64,000 nt of DNA, from assembly GCA_965116665.1 (NCBI GenBank), contig OZ220709.1, forward strand, positions 992,001-1,056,000. Direction: 5' to 3'. The position numbers and the translations under genes were made by a program. The DNA comes from Aldehydirespirator sp965116665 (lineage in GTDB: Bacteria > Actinomycetota > Acidimicrobiia > Acidimicrobiales > Aldehydirespiratoraceae). Shown here piece by piece: positions 8,332 to 16,148 of the stretch; position 1 is the first letter of the stretch; every line of letters starts with the position of its first letter. The notes below the pieces were generated by a model. The model searched no databases. It was given only the letters and a program-made list of their open reading frames with translations, and was not told the DNA's origin.

Positions 8332-9171
8332 TCAGATCCGGTGCCGGGCCCTCCTCTGCGCGCTGCGCAGAGCGTGGTATCCGACCGTGACCGCACCGGA
8401 TTGTTCGATGAGGGCGCTCATCTCGGCGGACACGGCCAGCACCAGGTCGTCGACCCGGCCCCCGGCTGACGGGTCGATGGCGTGGATCTCGGGCTCGTCC
8501 AGCGCCGGGCACAGCGACAGCTCGGTGACCCCGGGGGCTAGGTCGGACAGCTGCTCATTGACATGGTCCCTGGCGTCTCCACGAACGAGCCGGAAGTGGT
8601 CGGGGAAGGCGATGCCCTCGGACTGCGCCAGCGACCGGAAAGGGAATCCGGCGTTCGCCTCGGCCTCGGCGCCCTCGAGCCGCACCGGCAGGTCGAACGA
8701 CACCGCGAGGTCGAGCAGCACGTCGAAGAACTCCGGGCGCTGCTGCAGGGCGGCCATGTGGGTGGTGAGGTGAGTCACGTCAAATCCCCAGAGCACGGCC
8801 CGCTCGAGTTGGGCGCGACACTCGCGCCGGACCTCGTCGAGGTCGGCATGGTCCCACAGGTCCTGCAGAGTCCGGGGGAACCCGCCGTCGCCGTCGAGGA
8901 GGCTGGGGGCGTTGGTGATCGGTCCCCATCGGAAGCAGTCGAGCTCGGAGTTAAGGGTGAGGTGGACCCCGAGGTCCTCGCCCCGGTAGAGCTCGGCCGC
9001 GTGGCGTGCCCACACTCCTGGCATCACGATCGTGCCGGTCGTGGCCGCGCCCTCCCGCAGTGCCTGGTAGCCGGCGGCGGTGGAGGAGTGGGTGGTACCG
9101 ATGCGATCGGCGCTGACGATCAGGAGCCTGGCGTCGGGGGGCTGCCCGAGGCGCTCTACCAGCGATTCCAC
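8332..9171 (-). CDS. ChbG/HpnK (YdjC)-family carbohydrate deacetylase
   Basis: A 279-residue protein of the YdjC/ChbG/HpnK fold, whose known members deacetylate chito-oligosaccharides or hopanoid amino sugars using a metal. The pattern GVHLTLNSELDCFRWGP near residues 70-85 and HLTTHMAALQ near 135-145 supply the usual metal-binding histidines. The N-terminal motif, normally with two adjacent Asp (ADDFG), reads SADRIG here, so one acidic residue is lost. The start is GTG 9171 with AAGG just upstream. Nothing beside it indicates the substrate. Confidence 0.75.
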   Translation of the reverse strand: MESLVERLGQPPDARLLIVSADRIGTTHSSTAAGYQALREGAATTGTIVMPGVWARHAAELYRGEDLGVHLTLNSELDCFRWGPITNAPSLLDGDGGFPRTLQDLWDHADLDEVRRECRAQLERAVLWGFDVTHLTTHMAALQQRPEFFDVLLDLAVSFDLPVRLEGAEAEANAGFPFRSLAQSEGIAFPDHFRLVRGDARDHVNEQLSDLAPGVTELSLCPALDEPEIHAIDPSAGGRVDDLVLAVSAEMSALIEQSGAVTVGYHALRSAQRRARHRI

Positions 9172-9236
9172 AGCCTTGACGGTATCTGACTCCTGGGCCG
9201 CATCTCACCCGATCCTGCTCCGGTTGGGAGCCAGCC

Positions 9237-9959
9237 TCAGCCCAGGGGAACGTCGGGGCCGCCGCAGTGCCCCCACAAGCCGCGGCCGGCCGCGACCGCG
9301 TCCGCCTCGGCTCGAGCCAGGACGCCGGCGTAGTGGTCGTTGGGCGGGTAGTTGAGCACCGCGGCGTAGCCAGCCGCCACGAGTTCCAGGTTGACGAAGA
9401 GGCCGTCGCGGGATCGCACCACGTAGCCGAGGAGACGCTGGTAGGCGTCCCGGGCTTCGACGTCGCGAACCAGGGTGATCTCGGTCCCGGCGGGGAGCAC
9501 CGCCCGGAGATGAAGCGACGCCTCCTCGCCGAAGCACTGCACCGGGCGGGTGGGCGCCACCGATTCGGGAGCGTCGATGCCGATGAGACGCACCGTTTCC
9601 TGACGGTTCCCGATCAGTACGTCGATGGTGTCACCGTCGACGACACGCTCGATGGTGGCGTTGGGAGTCCAGCTCTTCTCAACACCCCCTCCGACCGCCT
9701 CGTCGCGGCCTGCGGCCGGCACCCCCGGCGGGCCGCGTGCGCCGACCGCACCACCGGCGGTGTCCGAGGATCCGGCCTCCGTCCGGTCGTGGCCCGTGCC
9801 GGCGGGGTCGAGTGTCCGGGTGCCGCACGAGCTCACCACCACCAGCACGATGGCGCCTGCTGCGTGCCACCGCCGCAGAGACCGGCCGAGCCACCGGAGC
9901 GCAGGCTGCGGGCGGCGCGGAGTGCTGGGAGCCAGTTCTTGCGGTGACGAGGCTCTCAT
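9237..9959 (-). CDS. Secreted lipoprotein thermonuclease (SNase domain)
   Basis: A 240-residue extracellular nuclease. The N-terminus is basic, then hydrophobic, and ends in a lipobox-like VVSSC, so the protein is probably tethered to the membrane as a lipoprotein after processing at the Cys near residue 45. A Gly/Pro-rich linker leads to a staphylococcal nuclease domain from about residue 95: ERVVDGDTIDV, VRLIGIDAPE (catalytic Arg and Asp region), then DAYQRLLGYV with the second Arg, and a closing GRGLWGHCGG. It would cut DNA or RNA outside the membrane in the presence of calcium. It is transcribed toward the ChbG-like gene, with a 65-bp gap between them. Confidence 0.87.
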   Translation of the reverse strand: MRASSPQELAPSTPRRPQPALRWLGRSLRRWHAAGAIVLVVVSSCGTRTLDPAGTGHDRTEAGSSDTAGGAVGARGPPGVPAAGRDEAVGGGVEKSWTPNATIERVVDGDTIDVLIGNRQETVRLIGIDAPESVAPTRPVQCFGEEASLHLRAVLPAGTEITLVRDVEARDAYQRLLGYVVRSRDGLFVNLELVAAGYAAVLNYPPNDHYAGVLARAEADAVAAGRGLWGHCGGPDVPLG

Positions 9960-10064
9960 GACGTATGCCCTCCTCGGGAACTGCCGGTAAGGCGTGGTCG
10001 TTAGCGGCTAGAGGTGGCATCCGGCCGGTGCGCGGCCGTTGCGATTGGGTGCTCGCGCCCGGGA

Positions 10065-10292
10065 TCAGGCTGCGGCGGGGAGGTCGCTGCCGCCGACGGT
10101 AGCGGCCTCAGCAGGGGTGCGGGCGGCCTGAAGGGCTCTGCGGGCCCTGGCTACGCCACGGCGGCCGATCTCGCAGGTGTTGGAGTCGAGCTGCCAGCTC
10201 TGCTGCGAATCGGGCTGGCCGGGGGTGATGATGTCTATGAGAACCAGTTGATGGGTCATGTAGACATGATGGCTGGGGGGTGTGACAGTCAT
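10065..10292 (-). CDS. Small hypothetical protein
   Basis: A 75-residue open frame on the minus strand just outside the IS110 element. No domain is recognised. The middle, SWQLDSNTCEIGRRGVARAR, has balanced composition with an Arg-rich helix and does not look like a shadow of another gene. The conserved-looking part would begin at the internal ATG, MTHQLVLIDIITPG, at 10259. The first half is less GC-rich than surrounding genes. Expression is uncertain. Confidence 0.45.
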   Translation of the reverse strand: MTVTPPSHHVYMTHQLVLIDIITPGQPDSQQSWQLDSNTCEIGRRGVARARRALQAARTPAEAATVGGSDLPAAA

Positions 10293-10355
10293 GATGTGGG
10301 GGTCAGTGGTCGGGGCTCGGATCTGACCCTGGGTGTGACGGGCCTTGTGCCTTTC

Positions 10356-10516
10356 CGATGATCTGTCGGTTCGGTGTCCCGGCTGCTGGCGCGCACCGAC
10401 CGGTCGGGCGGACGTGACCTCATAGGAGCCTTGGGAAGACCACCTTGACTGTCCTGTCCGCCGTCCCGGCCGGTGGTGCCGACCCCACTGGCTAGCAAGG
10501 AAGGCAGGGATTCATC
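10356..10516 (+). ncRNA. Candidate IS110 bridge-RNA region (5' non-coding segment)
   Basis: A 161-bp stretch between the inferred left end and the transposase start with no gene. IS110-group elements such as IS621 are known to encode a bridge RNA in this upstream segment that pairs with donor and target DNA. Short GC-rich inverted segments are present (for example GTCGGTTCGG near 10375 and CGACCGGTCGG near 10398). I could not fold the RNA or identify guide loops, so this is a positional inference only. Confidence 0.3.
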
Positions 10517-11746
10517 ATGACCGATCAACTCGTCGGCATCTACGGCGGTGTCGACACGCACAAGGACCAGCACGTGGCCGCGGTCATTGACCACACGGGC
10601 CGGATCGTCGAGGTCGGCTCCTTTGGTGCTGATCTGGCGGGGTATCGCAGCCTCGAGGCGTGGATGCGGTCCTTGGGGCCGATCGTCAAGGTCGGTGTGG
10701 AGGGCACCAGTTCCTATGGGGTGGGGCTTGCCCGCCATCTGGTGGGCGCCGGTGTCGAGGTGGTGGAGGTGATCCGGCCGAACCGCCAGGTGCGGCGCCG
10801 GCGCGGCAAGTCCGACACCGTGGATGCCGAGGCCGCGGCGCGCGCCGCGCTCAGCGGCGACGCCACAGCGGTGCCCAAAGGCAACGACGGCACAGTGGAG
10901 TCGATCCGGGCGCTGCGGGTCGCGTTGTGCTCGACACGGGCCCATCGCACCCGCATCTCCAACCAGATCGGCGATCTCATCACCACCGCCCCCCAGCAGT
11001 TGCGCGCCGGTCTGGAGCCGCTCAGCGCCGCTGTGCGGGTGCGGCGCTGCGCCCGGTTCCGTCCCGGCGACCTCGCCGAGCCCGCAGAGGCCACCAAGGC
11101 CGCCCTGCGCACCCTGGCCCGCCAGCACCAGGTGCTCGACGCCGACCTCGCCGAGCTGCGCAGCCACCTCGACGAGCTCACCGCGGCCGCCAACCCGGCG
11201 CTGCGCGCCGCCAAAGGCATCGGCCCAGACACCGCGGCGATCCTGCTCATCGCGGCGGGCGACAACCCACAGCGGCTCCAAAGCGACGCCTCCTTCGCCG
11301 CGCTGTGCGGCGCCAGCCCCGTGGAGGCCTCCTCGGGCAAGATCACCCGCCACCGCCTCAACACAGGCGGCAACCGCCAAGCCAACCACGCCCTGTGGCG
11401 CATCGCCATGGTCCGGCTCTCCACCGACCCGGCCACCCGCGCCTACGCCCAACGCCGCCACACCGAAGGCAAGACCCGCCGCGAGACCATCCGCTGCCTC
11501 AAGCGCTACATCGCCCGCGAGGTCTACCGGCTGCTCACCAACCCCCAACCCGCCGCCAACACCACCAACACCACCAACAACATGCGAACACAGCGCCAAC
11601 AAGCCGGAGCCACCCTCCAACACGCCGCCGACTGCCTCAACACCTGGCCCAGCACCATCTCCAGAATCGAACACGGCAAAACACCCAACCACCACCTCGT
11701 GCCCGCCTACCGAAACTGGCTCAACACCCAAACCCCCGCCGCTTGA
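10517..11746 (+). CDS. IS110-family transposase with C-terminal HTH tail
   Basis: A 409-residue DEDD recombinase. The RuvC-like domain shows Asp13 in GVDTHKD, Glu62 in VEGTSSYG, and Asp100/Asp103 in KSDTVDAEA. The C-terminal Transposase_20 domain has the helix-hairpin-like KGIGPDTAAILL and the serine motif EASSGK (Ser272/Ser273, one of which is the family nucleophile). The last 50 residues (about 355-409) look like an XRE-style helix-turn-helix (STISRIEHGKTP), an extension seen in actinobacterial IS110 proteins. The reading frame is intact. GGAAGG lies about 10 bp before ATG 10517. Residues 375-409 are encoded again in the truncated copy at 18.5 kb. Confidence 0.93.
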   Translation: MTDQLVGIYGGVDTHKDQHVAAVIDHTGRIVEVGSFGADLAGYRSLEAWMRSLGPIVKVGVEGTSSYGVGLARHLVGAGVEVVEVIRPNRQVRRRRGKSDTVDAEAAARAALSGDATAVPKGNDGTVESIRALRVALCSTRAHRTRISNQIGDLITTAPQQLRAGLEPLSAAVRVRRCARFRPGDLAEPAEATKAALRTLARQHQVLDADLAELRSHLDELTAAANPALRAAKGIGPDTAAILLIAAGDNPQRLQSDASFAALCGASPVEASSGKITRHRLNTGGNRQANHALWRIAMVRLSTDPATRAYAQRRHTEGKTRRETIRCLKRYIAREVYRLLTNPQPAANTTNTTNNMRTQRQQAGATLQHAADCLNTWPSTISRIEHGKTPNHHLVPAYRNWLNTQTPAA

Positions 11747-11775
11747 CTTGACACATATAGGAGCATCATCCTTTC
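11637..11775 (+). repeat. 139-bp direct repeat, copy 1 (IS110 3' end)
   Basis: Codons 375-409 of the IS110 transposase, its stop and 29 bp downstream. It is identical over all 139 bp, with no gaps, to 18509-18647 in the same orientation. The two copies lie 6.7 kb apart and bracket the rest of the IS island. Confidence 0.97.
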
Positions 11776-12199
11776 TGCAGGTCCTTTCGCGAGTTACCCG
11801 GAATAGGGTCCGTGAGTTGGCCGACGAATGCCCAGTTCAGCGCTATTTTTGGCCTTTGAAGTGGGCCTTTGGAAGTTGTGCAAAGACGCGTCAAGTCCGA
11901 GGCTCGCGGCTGTTCATGCCCGCGTCCGTAGGGCGCGCTGAAGCTGACGGTCCCGCCGCCAGCTTCAGTCAGATGGGGTCAGATGGGGCTATGGAGGGGC
12001 TTGTGCCGGTGCGCCCTGTCCGTTGCTTGAAGTGACGCCATGCGGCTGACTGCCGTTAGGCGAGCTGCCGTTGCTTGAGACGGCGACGGCTGCGGCCTTT
12101 CTCTGTCCGTAGCCCATTTGGCGGCGAGCCGCAGGTTGTGGCAGACGATGAGCGCCAGCGCATACAGCGTGTTGGCGATGCGACCAAACGCCTGACAGG
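11776..12199. other. Gene-free segment between IS110 and the first IS3 element
   Basis: No intact gene is seen in these 424 bp. On the minus strand, from the edge of the IS3 element down to about 11979, an open frame reads AFGRIANTLYALALIVCHN then a basic tail; it could be the C-terminal remnant of another transposase, but I do not recognise the family. The rest (11776-11978) is slightly less GC-rich than its surroundings and shows only short repeats such as a doubled CAGATGGGG near 11970. Confidence 0.4.
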
Positions 12200-12222
12200 T
12201 GGCACTTCCCCCCGTTGACCGG

Positions 12223-13125
12223 TCAGGTGGATAGCGCGGGGGTGGTTCCCGCGGTGTGACGGTAGTGGGCTTCGTACTGGTCCGGTGTGAGACAGTCGAG
12301 GCTGGTGTGGCGCCTGGTGGCGTTGTAGCGGGCGAGCCATTCGAAGACCGACCGCCGCGCGGTGGCGCGGTCGGGGTAGCGGCGCCGGTTGACGAGTTCC
12401 CGCTTGAGGCTGGAGAAGAACGCCTCGGCGAGGGCGTTGTCGGCCGATGACCCGACACGGCCCACTGACTGGGCGAGCCCCCAGCCGGCGGCGGCGCTGC
12501 GGAGCTTGCCGGCGAGGTACTGGGCGCCGTGGTCGGTGTGGAACACGATGCCTGCGGTGCGGCCGCCGCGGGCGTGGGCGGCCATGTCGAGCGCGTCTTG
12601 GACCAAGCGGGTGTCGATGCGGTCGCTGAGGGCGTATCCCAGCGGCCGGCGGCTGCCCACGTCGAGCACGACGGCGAGATACAGCCAGCCTTCGCCGGTG
12701 CGGATGTAGGTGATGTCCGAGCACCAGGCGCGGTCTGGAGCACCAGGGGCGAAGCGGCGACCGAGCAGGTCCGGCAACTTCGGCGCGCAGCGTGCGGGGA
12801 TGGTGGTGCGCTTGCGGCGCCGGGGCCGGATACCGGCGATGTGGTGGGACTTCATGAGCCGAGCGACCCGCTTGACGTTCACCCGATGGCCCCTCGAGCG
12901 CAGCTCCGCGGTCACCCGAGGCGACCCATAGGCCTCGCCGGAGCCGGCCCAGATCTCACGGATCTCGGCCACCAACGCCGCCTCGGCGCGCTCACGCTCC
13001 GTCGGCTCAGCTCGACTGGCCCGCCACCCATAGAACCCCTGGCGGCCAACACCTGCCACATCACAGCACAGCGTCGTCGGGAACCCTTCGGCCTTCCGGG
13101 CAGTGACCCACCTGTAGCGGGTCAC
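12223..13125 (-). CDS. IS3-family transposase OrfB (DDE integrase)
   Basis: The catalytic half of an IS3 transposase, about 300 aa. An HTH_21-type segment (GSGEAYGSPRVTAELRSRGH) precedes an rve integrase core with the DDE triad visible in WCSDITYI, FHTDHGAQY and AEAFFSSLKRE. The C-terminus RHTSLDCLTPDQYE is typical of IS3. The start is taken as GTG 13125, whose last two bases overlap the orfA stop (GTGA) and which is preceded by AAGGAG at 8 bp. This suggests coupled re-initiation. A -1 frameshift from orfA would also enter this frame. The frame is intact to the left inverted repeat. Confidence 0.9.
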   Translation of the reverse strand: MTRYRWVTARKAEGFPTTLCCDVAGVGRQGFYGWRASRAEPTERERAEAALVAEIREIWAGSGEAYGSPRVTAELRSRGHRVNVKRVARLMKSHHIAGIRPRRRKRTTIPARCAPKLPDLLGRRFAPGAPDRAWCSDITYIRTGEGWLYLAVVLDVGSRRPLGYALSDRIDTRLVQDALDMAAHARGGRTAGIVFHTDHGAQYLAGKLRSAAAGWGLAQSVGRVGSSADNALAEAFFSSLKRELVNRRRYPDRATARRSVFEWLARYNATRRHTSLDCLTPDQYEAHYRHTAGTTPALST

Positions 13126-13457
13126 TGCCCCGACTCCTTCACCCAAAAGGCCGTCGCTCGTTTGAGCAGATCACGCTCCATGCGCAACTGGGCGTTCTCG
13201 CGGCGCAGCCGCGCCAGCTCGGCCCGCTCACCGGTAGTGAGCCCCTCGCGCTCACCCCGACCGATGCGCGCCTGGCGCCCCCAGTTGCCCAGACTCGTCG
13301 CCCCGATCCCCAACGAGCGCGCCACCGAAGCGATCGAGCGGCCCTCATCGAGCACCAGCGCCACCGCGTCAGCCTTGAACTCCCTGGGGAACGATCTCCG
13401 CACCCGGCCCGGCGGCAACACCGGCCCCGCGACCCGTTCTTCCTGCATCGTTGACAT
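13122..13457 (-). CDS. IS3-family transposase OrfA (HTH)
   Basis: A 111-residue helix-turn-helix protein. The core SFPREFKADAVALVLDEGRSI and SVARSLGIGATSLGNW form the HTH_Tnp_1 domain, followed by a leucine-zipper-like helix (ELARLRRENAQLRMERDLLKRA) that multimerises the transposase. It binds the terminal repeats. It begins 20 bp inside the right inverted repeat, preceded by GGAGG (complement of CCTCC near 13463). Its stop overlaps the orfB GTG. Confidence 0.9.
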   Translation of the reverse strand: MSTMQEERVAGPVLPPGRVRRSFPREFKADAVALVLDEGRSIASVARSLGIGATSLGNWGRQARIGRGEREGLTTGERAELARLRRENAQLRMERDLLKRATAFWVKESGQ

Positions 13458-13706
13458 CGTTACCTCCTAATCGAGGTGACCGGTCAACGGGGGGAGGCAC
13501 CAGACGCCGGTGACAAGGCTTAGCCGCCTTCCCCGTTAGGTGTCGCAGGGCGCTGGTACGTTGTGCGGGCATCCCGCAACCAGGAAGCGAGAGCCTGCCG
13601 TGCAATAGCCGAACTGGGCCAACAAGACCAGCTGGACGGGCGACAACCTGCATGTGACGGCTGCTTCCCCGGTGGGCGTCGCGGGCACCTCATGAAAGGA
13701 TGAGAC

Positions 13707-14293
13707 ATGAAGTTCAAAGGAACGGTGATTGTGCTGCTTAGCGCATCCTCATCGCGATACTGGCTGCTGGGAGCGTCGGCATCTTGTGGCTGCGGAACGA
13801 ACTGGTGGCGCACTTGCCAGTCACAGAAATCGCGGTCACTAACCCTGTCGAGGAAGTAACAGTGACGGGTGAAGTTGAAGTGACGAACTCTGCTCTTGTC
13901 GTGACAGTGGCGACGACAACTACCACACCACCACCACAGGCCACCTACGTGTTCACCACCCAGCTGTACAACGAACGCAACGGGCGAGAACTGAGTCCGC
14001 GGCAGTGCGACGGTGAGACTGCCGAAGGCGAGCCGTTCGACAATGTGCCGTATGCTACGTATTCGCTGCTGGACGGAACACGGAACATCATTGGCATCAT
14101 GAAGCCGGTCGGCAAGGTCGGAGACTGCACCTTCGAGTACGAACTCACCACCGGCGAAGTCTCGGACCTGCTGCTGATACAAGGCCCCCGGATGCAACAG
14201 AACGGATTTCCGACTAGCGAAGACGAGTGGTACGAGCGCGACGACGGAGCCATCGTCATTGCCGAACTGTCTCTCGGTGTCCGCCTCGGCTAG
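13707..14293 (+). pseudogene. Small membrane-anchored/secreted protein, frameshifted near its N-terminus
   Basis: The start signal AAAGGATGAGACATG at 13707 begins MKFKGTVIVLL and then, in a different frame, a clean transmembrane stretch ILIAILAAGSVGILWLRNEL (from 13745) runs into a 170-codon frame ending at TAG 14291. The two parts are out of register by one base around 13738-13745, and a TAG at 13739 blocks the second frame, so the gene looks broken by a one-base loss unless a TTG at 13784 is used. The outer part has a Thr/Pro linker (TTTTTPPPQ) and a C-terminal beta-rich domain of unknown kind, with paired Cys. An IS1182 element has inserted exactly at its stop codon. Confidence 0.6.
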
Positions 14294-16068
14294 GAGACTG
14301 CTGAATAATTCGGGGTTGGGTGCTCGCGATCGTTGGTGGGGTGTGGGAGGATTTCGGTCATGCAGGGCATTGAGAAGCCGGATCGGGAGCTGTTGGACGC
14401 CGCGGCGGTGTGCGGGCATCTGGTTGCGGCGGATTCGGTGTATGCGTTGTTGGCGCAGCATCGTGACAGGTTGTTTCCCGATGAGATGTTCGGGGACTTG
14501 TTTGCGTCGCGGCGGGGCCGTCCGTCGGTGCCGGGTTCGGTGATGGCGGTGGTGCTGGTTCTGCAGGCGTTGGAGGGCTGTTCTGACCGTGAGGCGGTTG
14601 AGCGGTTGCGTTGTGATGTGCGCTGGAAGGCTGCGGCGGGGCTGGCTTTGACCGATGGGGCGTTTCATCCGACGGTGCTGGTGCTGTGGCGGAACCGGCT
14701 GCGGGCCTCAGACCGCCCGGACCGGGTCTTCGACGCGGTGCGCGAGCTGGTGGCGGTGACGGGGGCGGTGTCGGGCAAGCAGCGCCGGGTGCTGGACTCC
14801 ACGGTGCTGGATGACGCGGTGGCGCGCCAGGGCACGGTGACGATGCTGCGGGTGCAGATGCGCAAGCTGCGCAAGCTGGTGCCGCAGCTGGGCGAGGTGT
14901 GGGTTCGCGAGCACAACCTCGACGCCGCTGCGGGGCCTGAGGTGGACTGGGACGACCCCGGCGACGTGGAGCGTCTGGTGAGCGAGTTGGTCGATGACGC
15001 TCTGGAGCTGATCGGCGCCTGCGAGGATCTCGACCTCAACGACGCGCAGGCCGACGCGTTGGGGCTGTTGGCGCTGGTGGCGGGCCAAGACACCGAGCCC
15101 GGCGACGGCCCGGGCCGGTGGCGCATCGCACGTCGCGTCGCTGCTGGGCGGGTGGTGTCGGTGGTGGACCCCGAGTCGCGCCACGCCCACAAGAGCGCCC
15201 ACAGCTACCGCGACGGCTACAAGGCCCACGTCTGTGCTGAGCCCGACACCGGGCTGGTCACCGCGGTCGACCTCACGCCAGGCGACGCCGCCGACGCGGA
15301 CGCCGCCGCGGGGCTGCTGGCGGGCGAGCCTGCCGGCACCGTGGTGCTCGCCGACAGCGCCTACGGCACCGGAGCGCTGCGAGCCCGTCTCGAAGAGCGC
15401 AACATGACAGCGGTCATCAAGCCGCCGCCTCTGCGCACCGCGGTCGAAGGCGGCTACAGCATCGACGACTTCGACATCGACGCCCAAGCCCGAACAGTCA
15501 CCTGCCCCGCCGGGGTCACCGTCTCGTTCACCCCCAAAGGGCACGCCCATTTCGGCAACAGGTGCCGCAGCTGCCCGGTGCGGGCCCGCTGCACCACCGC
15601 TGCAGCCGGACGCACCATCCGGCTGCACCCACACCACGACCTGCTCGCCGCAGCCCGAGCCCAGGCCCGAACCAGCGAGTTCCAGCGCGCCTACACCACA
15701 CACCGGCCCATGGCCGAGCGCACCATCGCCTGGCTCGTCCGCAACAACCGAAGGTGCCCCTACAGAGGCACCCGAAAGAACCGCCACTGGCTGACCCTGC
15801 GCGCCGCCGCAGTCAACCTCAAACGACTCACCAGCCTCGGCCTGCACCACAACGGCACCAACTGGGCCATCGCCTGACCCGCCGAGGCCCGCCCCAGACC
15901 CCGACGGACCCGCCGAACCCCCCAAAGCACCCGACCCGGGCCCCCACACAACCCGCCGAGGCCCCCAGCGCCCCCAACCGGCACCGCCCGGCTGCACACC
16001 ACAACCGACACCGACCCCCCACCCGCCGCTACACCGTCACCACCACAGGCGACTTGCTCAGCAGTCTC
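14294..16068 (+). mobile_element. IS1182-family insertion sequence (complete, CTAG target duplication)
   Basis: About 1.78 kb with one transposase gene. The ends are inverted repeats, GAGACTGCTGA then AT or GC then AA, at 14294 and 16068. The flanking CTAG occurs on both sides (14290-14293 and 16069-16072), so CTAGGAGACTGCTGA appears as a perfect 15-bp inverted pair. A palindromic 4-bp target fits this family. Joining the two flanks restores CGGCTAG-CTC-CTAGCCG, a perfect 7-bp hairpin, so the element sits inside a former stem-loop. The 180 bp between the transposase stop and the right end are C/A-rich and hold no gene. Confidence 0.9.
14360..15877 (+). CDS. IS1182-family transposase
   Basis: A 505-residue DDE transposase. 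The N-terminal DUF772 region (FASRRGRPSVPGSVMAVVLVLQ, about residues 50-75) is followed by a DDE_Tnp_1 core with VLDSTVLDDAV, the YRDGYKAHVCAEPDTGLVTA strand pair and VVLADSAYGTGALR, then a four-Cys knuckle (CRSCPVRARC) and the C-terminal RPMAERTIAWLVRNNRRCPYRG with the catalytic Glu. The order matches full-length IS1182 proteins and no frameshift is seen. ATG 14360 was preferred to an upstream GTG at 14333 because it lies directly before the conserved start. Confidence 0.92.
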   Translation: MQGIEKPDRELLDAAAVCGHLVAADSVYALLAQHRDRLFPDEMFGDLFASRRGRPSVPGSVMAVVLVLQALEGCSDREAVERLRCDVRWKAAAGLALTDGAFHPTVLVLWRNRLRASDRPDRVFDAVRELVAVTGAVSGKQRRVLDSTVLDDAVARQGTVTMLRVQMRKLRKLVPQLGEVWVREHNLDAAAGPEVDWDDPGDVERLVSELVDDALELIGACEDLDLNDAQADALGLLALVAGQDTEPGDGPGRWRIARRVAAGRVVSVVDPESRHAHKSAHSYRDGYKAHVCAEPDTGLVTAVDLTPGDAADADAAAGLLAGEPAGTVVLADSAYGTGALRARLEERNMTAVIKPPPLRTAVEGGYSIDDFDIDAQARTVTCPAGVTVSFTPKGHAHFGNRCRSCPVRARCTTAAAGRTIRLHPHHDLLAAARAQARTSEFQRAYTTHRPMAERTIAWLVRNNRRCPYRGTRKNRHWLTLRAAAVNLKRLTSLGLHHNGTNWAIA

Positions 16069-16075
16069 CTAGCTC

Positions 16076-16082
16076 CTAGCCG
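16076..16082. terminator. Right arm of a hairpin split by IS1182 (left arm 14287-14293)
   Basis: CTAGCCG here is the reverse complement of CGGCTAG at 14287-14293. Before the IS1182 insertion the two arms were separated only by CTC (16073-16075), forming a 7-bp stem with a 3-nt loop directly after the stop of the upstream secreted-protein gene. It may have been a transcription terminator or a processing stem; no T-run follows, so the role is inferred. Confidence 0.5.
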
Positions 16083-16148
16083 GTTGCCCGCAGCATCGGG
16101 CTGAGAACGACAATACGTCCTAGTTCTAACGAAGAAAGGCATACCACA

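Larger units (their letters stand above)
10356..11775 (+). mobile_element. IS110-family insertion sequence (apparently complete)
   Basis: About 1.42 kb containing one transposase gene. Ends were inferred in two ways. The right end is set by the point where the 139-bp duplicate of the 3' end (18509-18647) stops matching. Both edges also carry the same hexamer CCTTTC (10350-10355 and 11770-11775), as expected for the short core repeats that flank IS110 insertions. No terminal inverted repeats are seen, which is normal for the family. The total size fits IS110 elements. The left boundary is the less certain one. Confidence 0.65.
12200..13502 (-). mobile_element. IS3-family insertion sequence (complete)
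   Basis: About 1.3 kb with two overlapping transposase frames on the minus strand. Its ends are 26-bp imperfect inverted repeats (12200-12225 and 13477-13502) that begin TGG and contain a perfect 19-bp core TCCCCCCGTTGACCGGTCA at 12207-12225 and its complement at 13477-13495. The TG terminus fits IS3. I see no convincing 3-4 bp target duplication: the flanking bases are AGG on the left and GAC on the right. Confidence 0.88.

Noticed and set aside
12190..13512. A target-site duplication for the first IS3 element
   Set aside because: The bases next to the inverted repeats (AGG and GAC) do not match, so none is claimed.
13503..13706. The 5' part of a gene interrupted by the first IS3 element
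   Set aside because: Frames on the right side (for example minus-strand SWLRDARTTYQRPATPNG) end in a stop before the element and do not join to the left-side frame.
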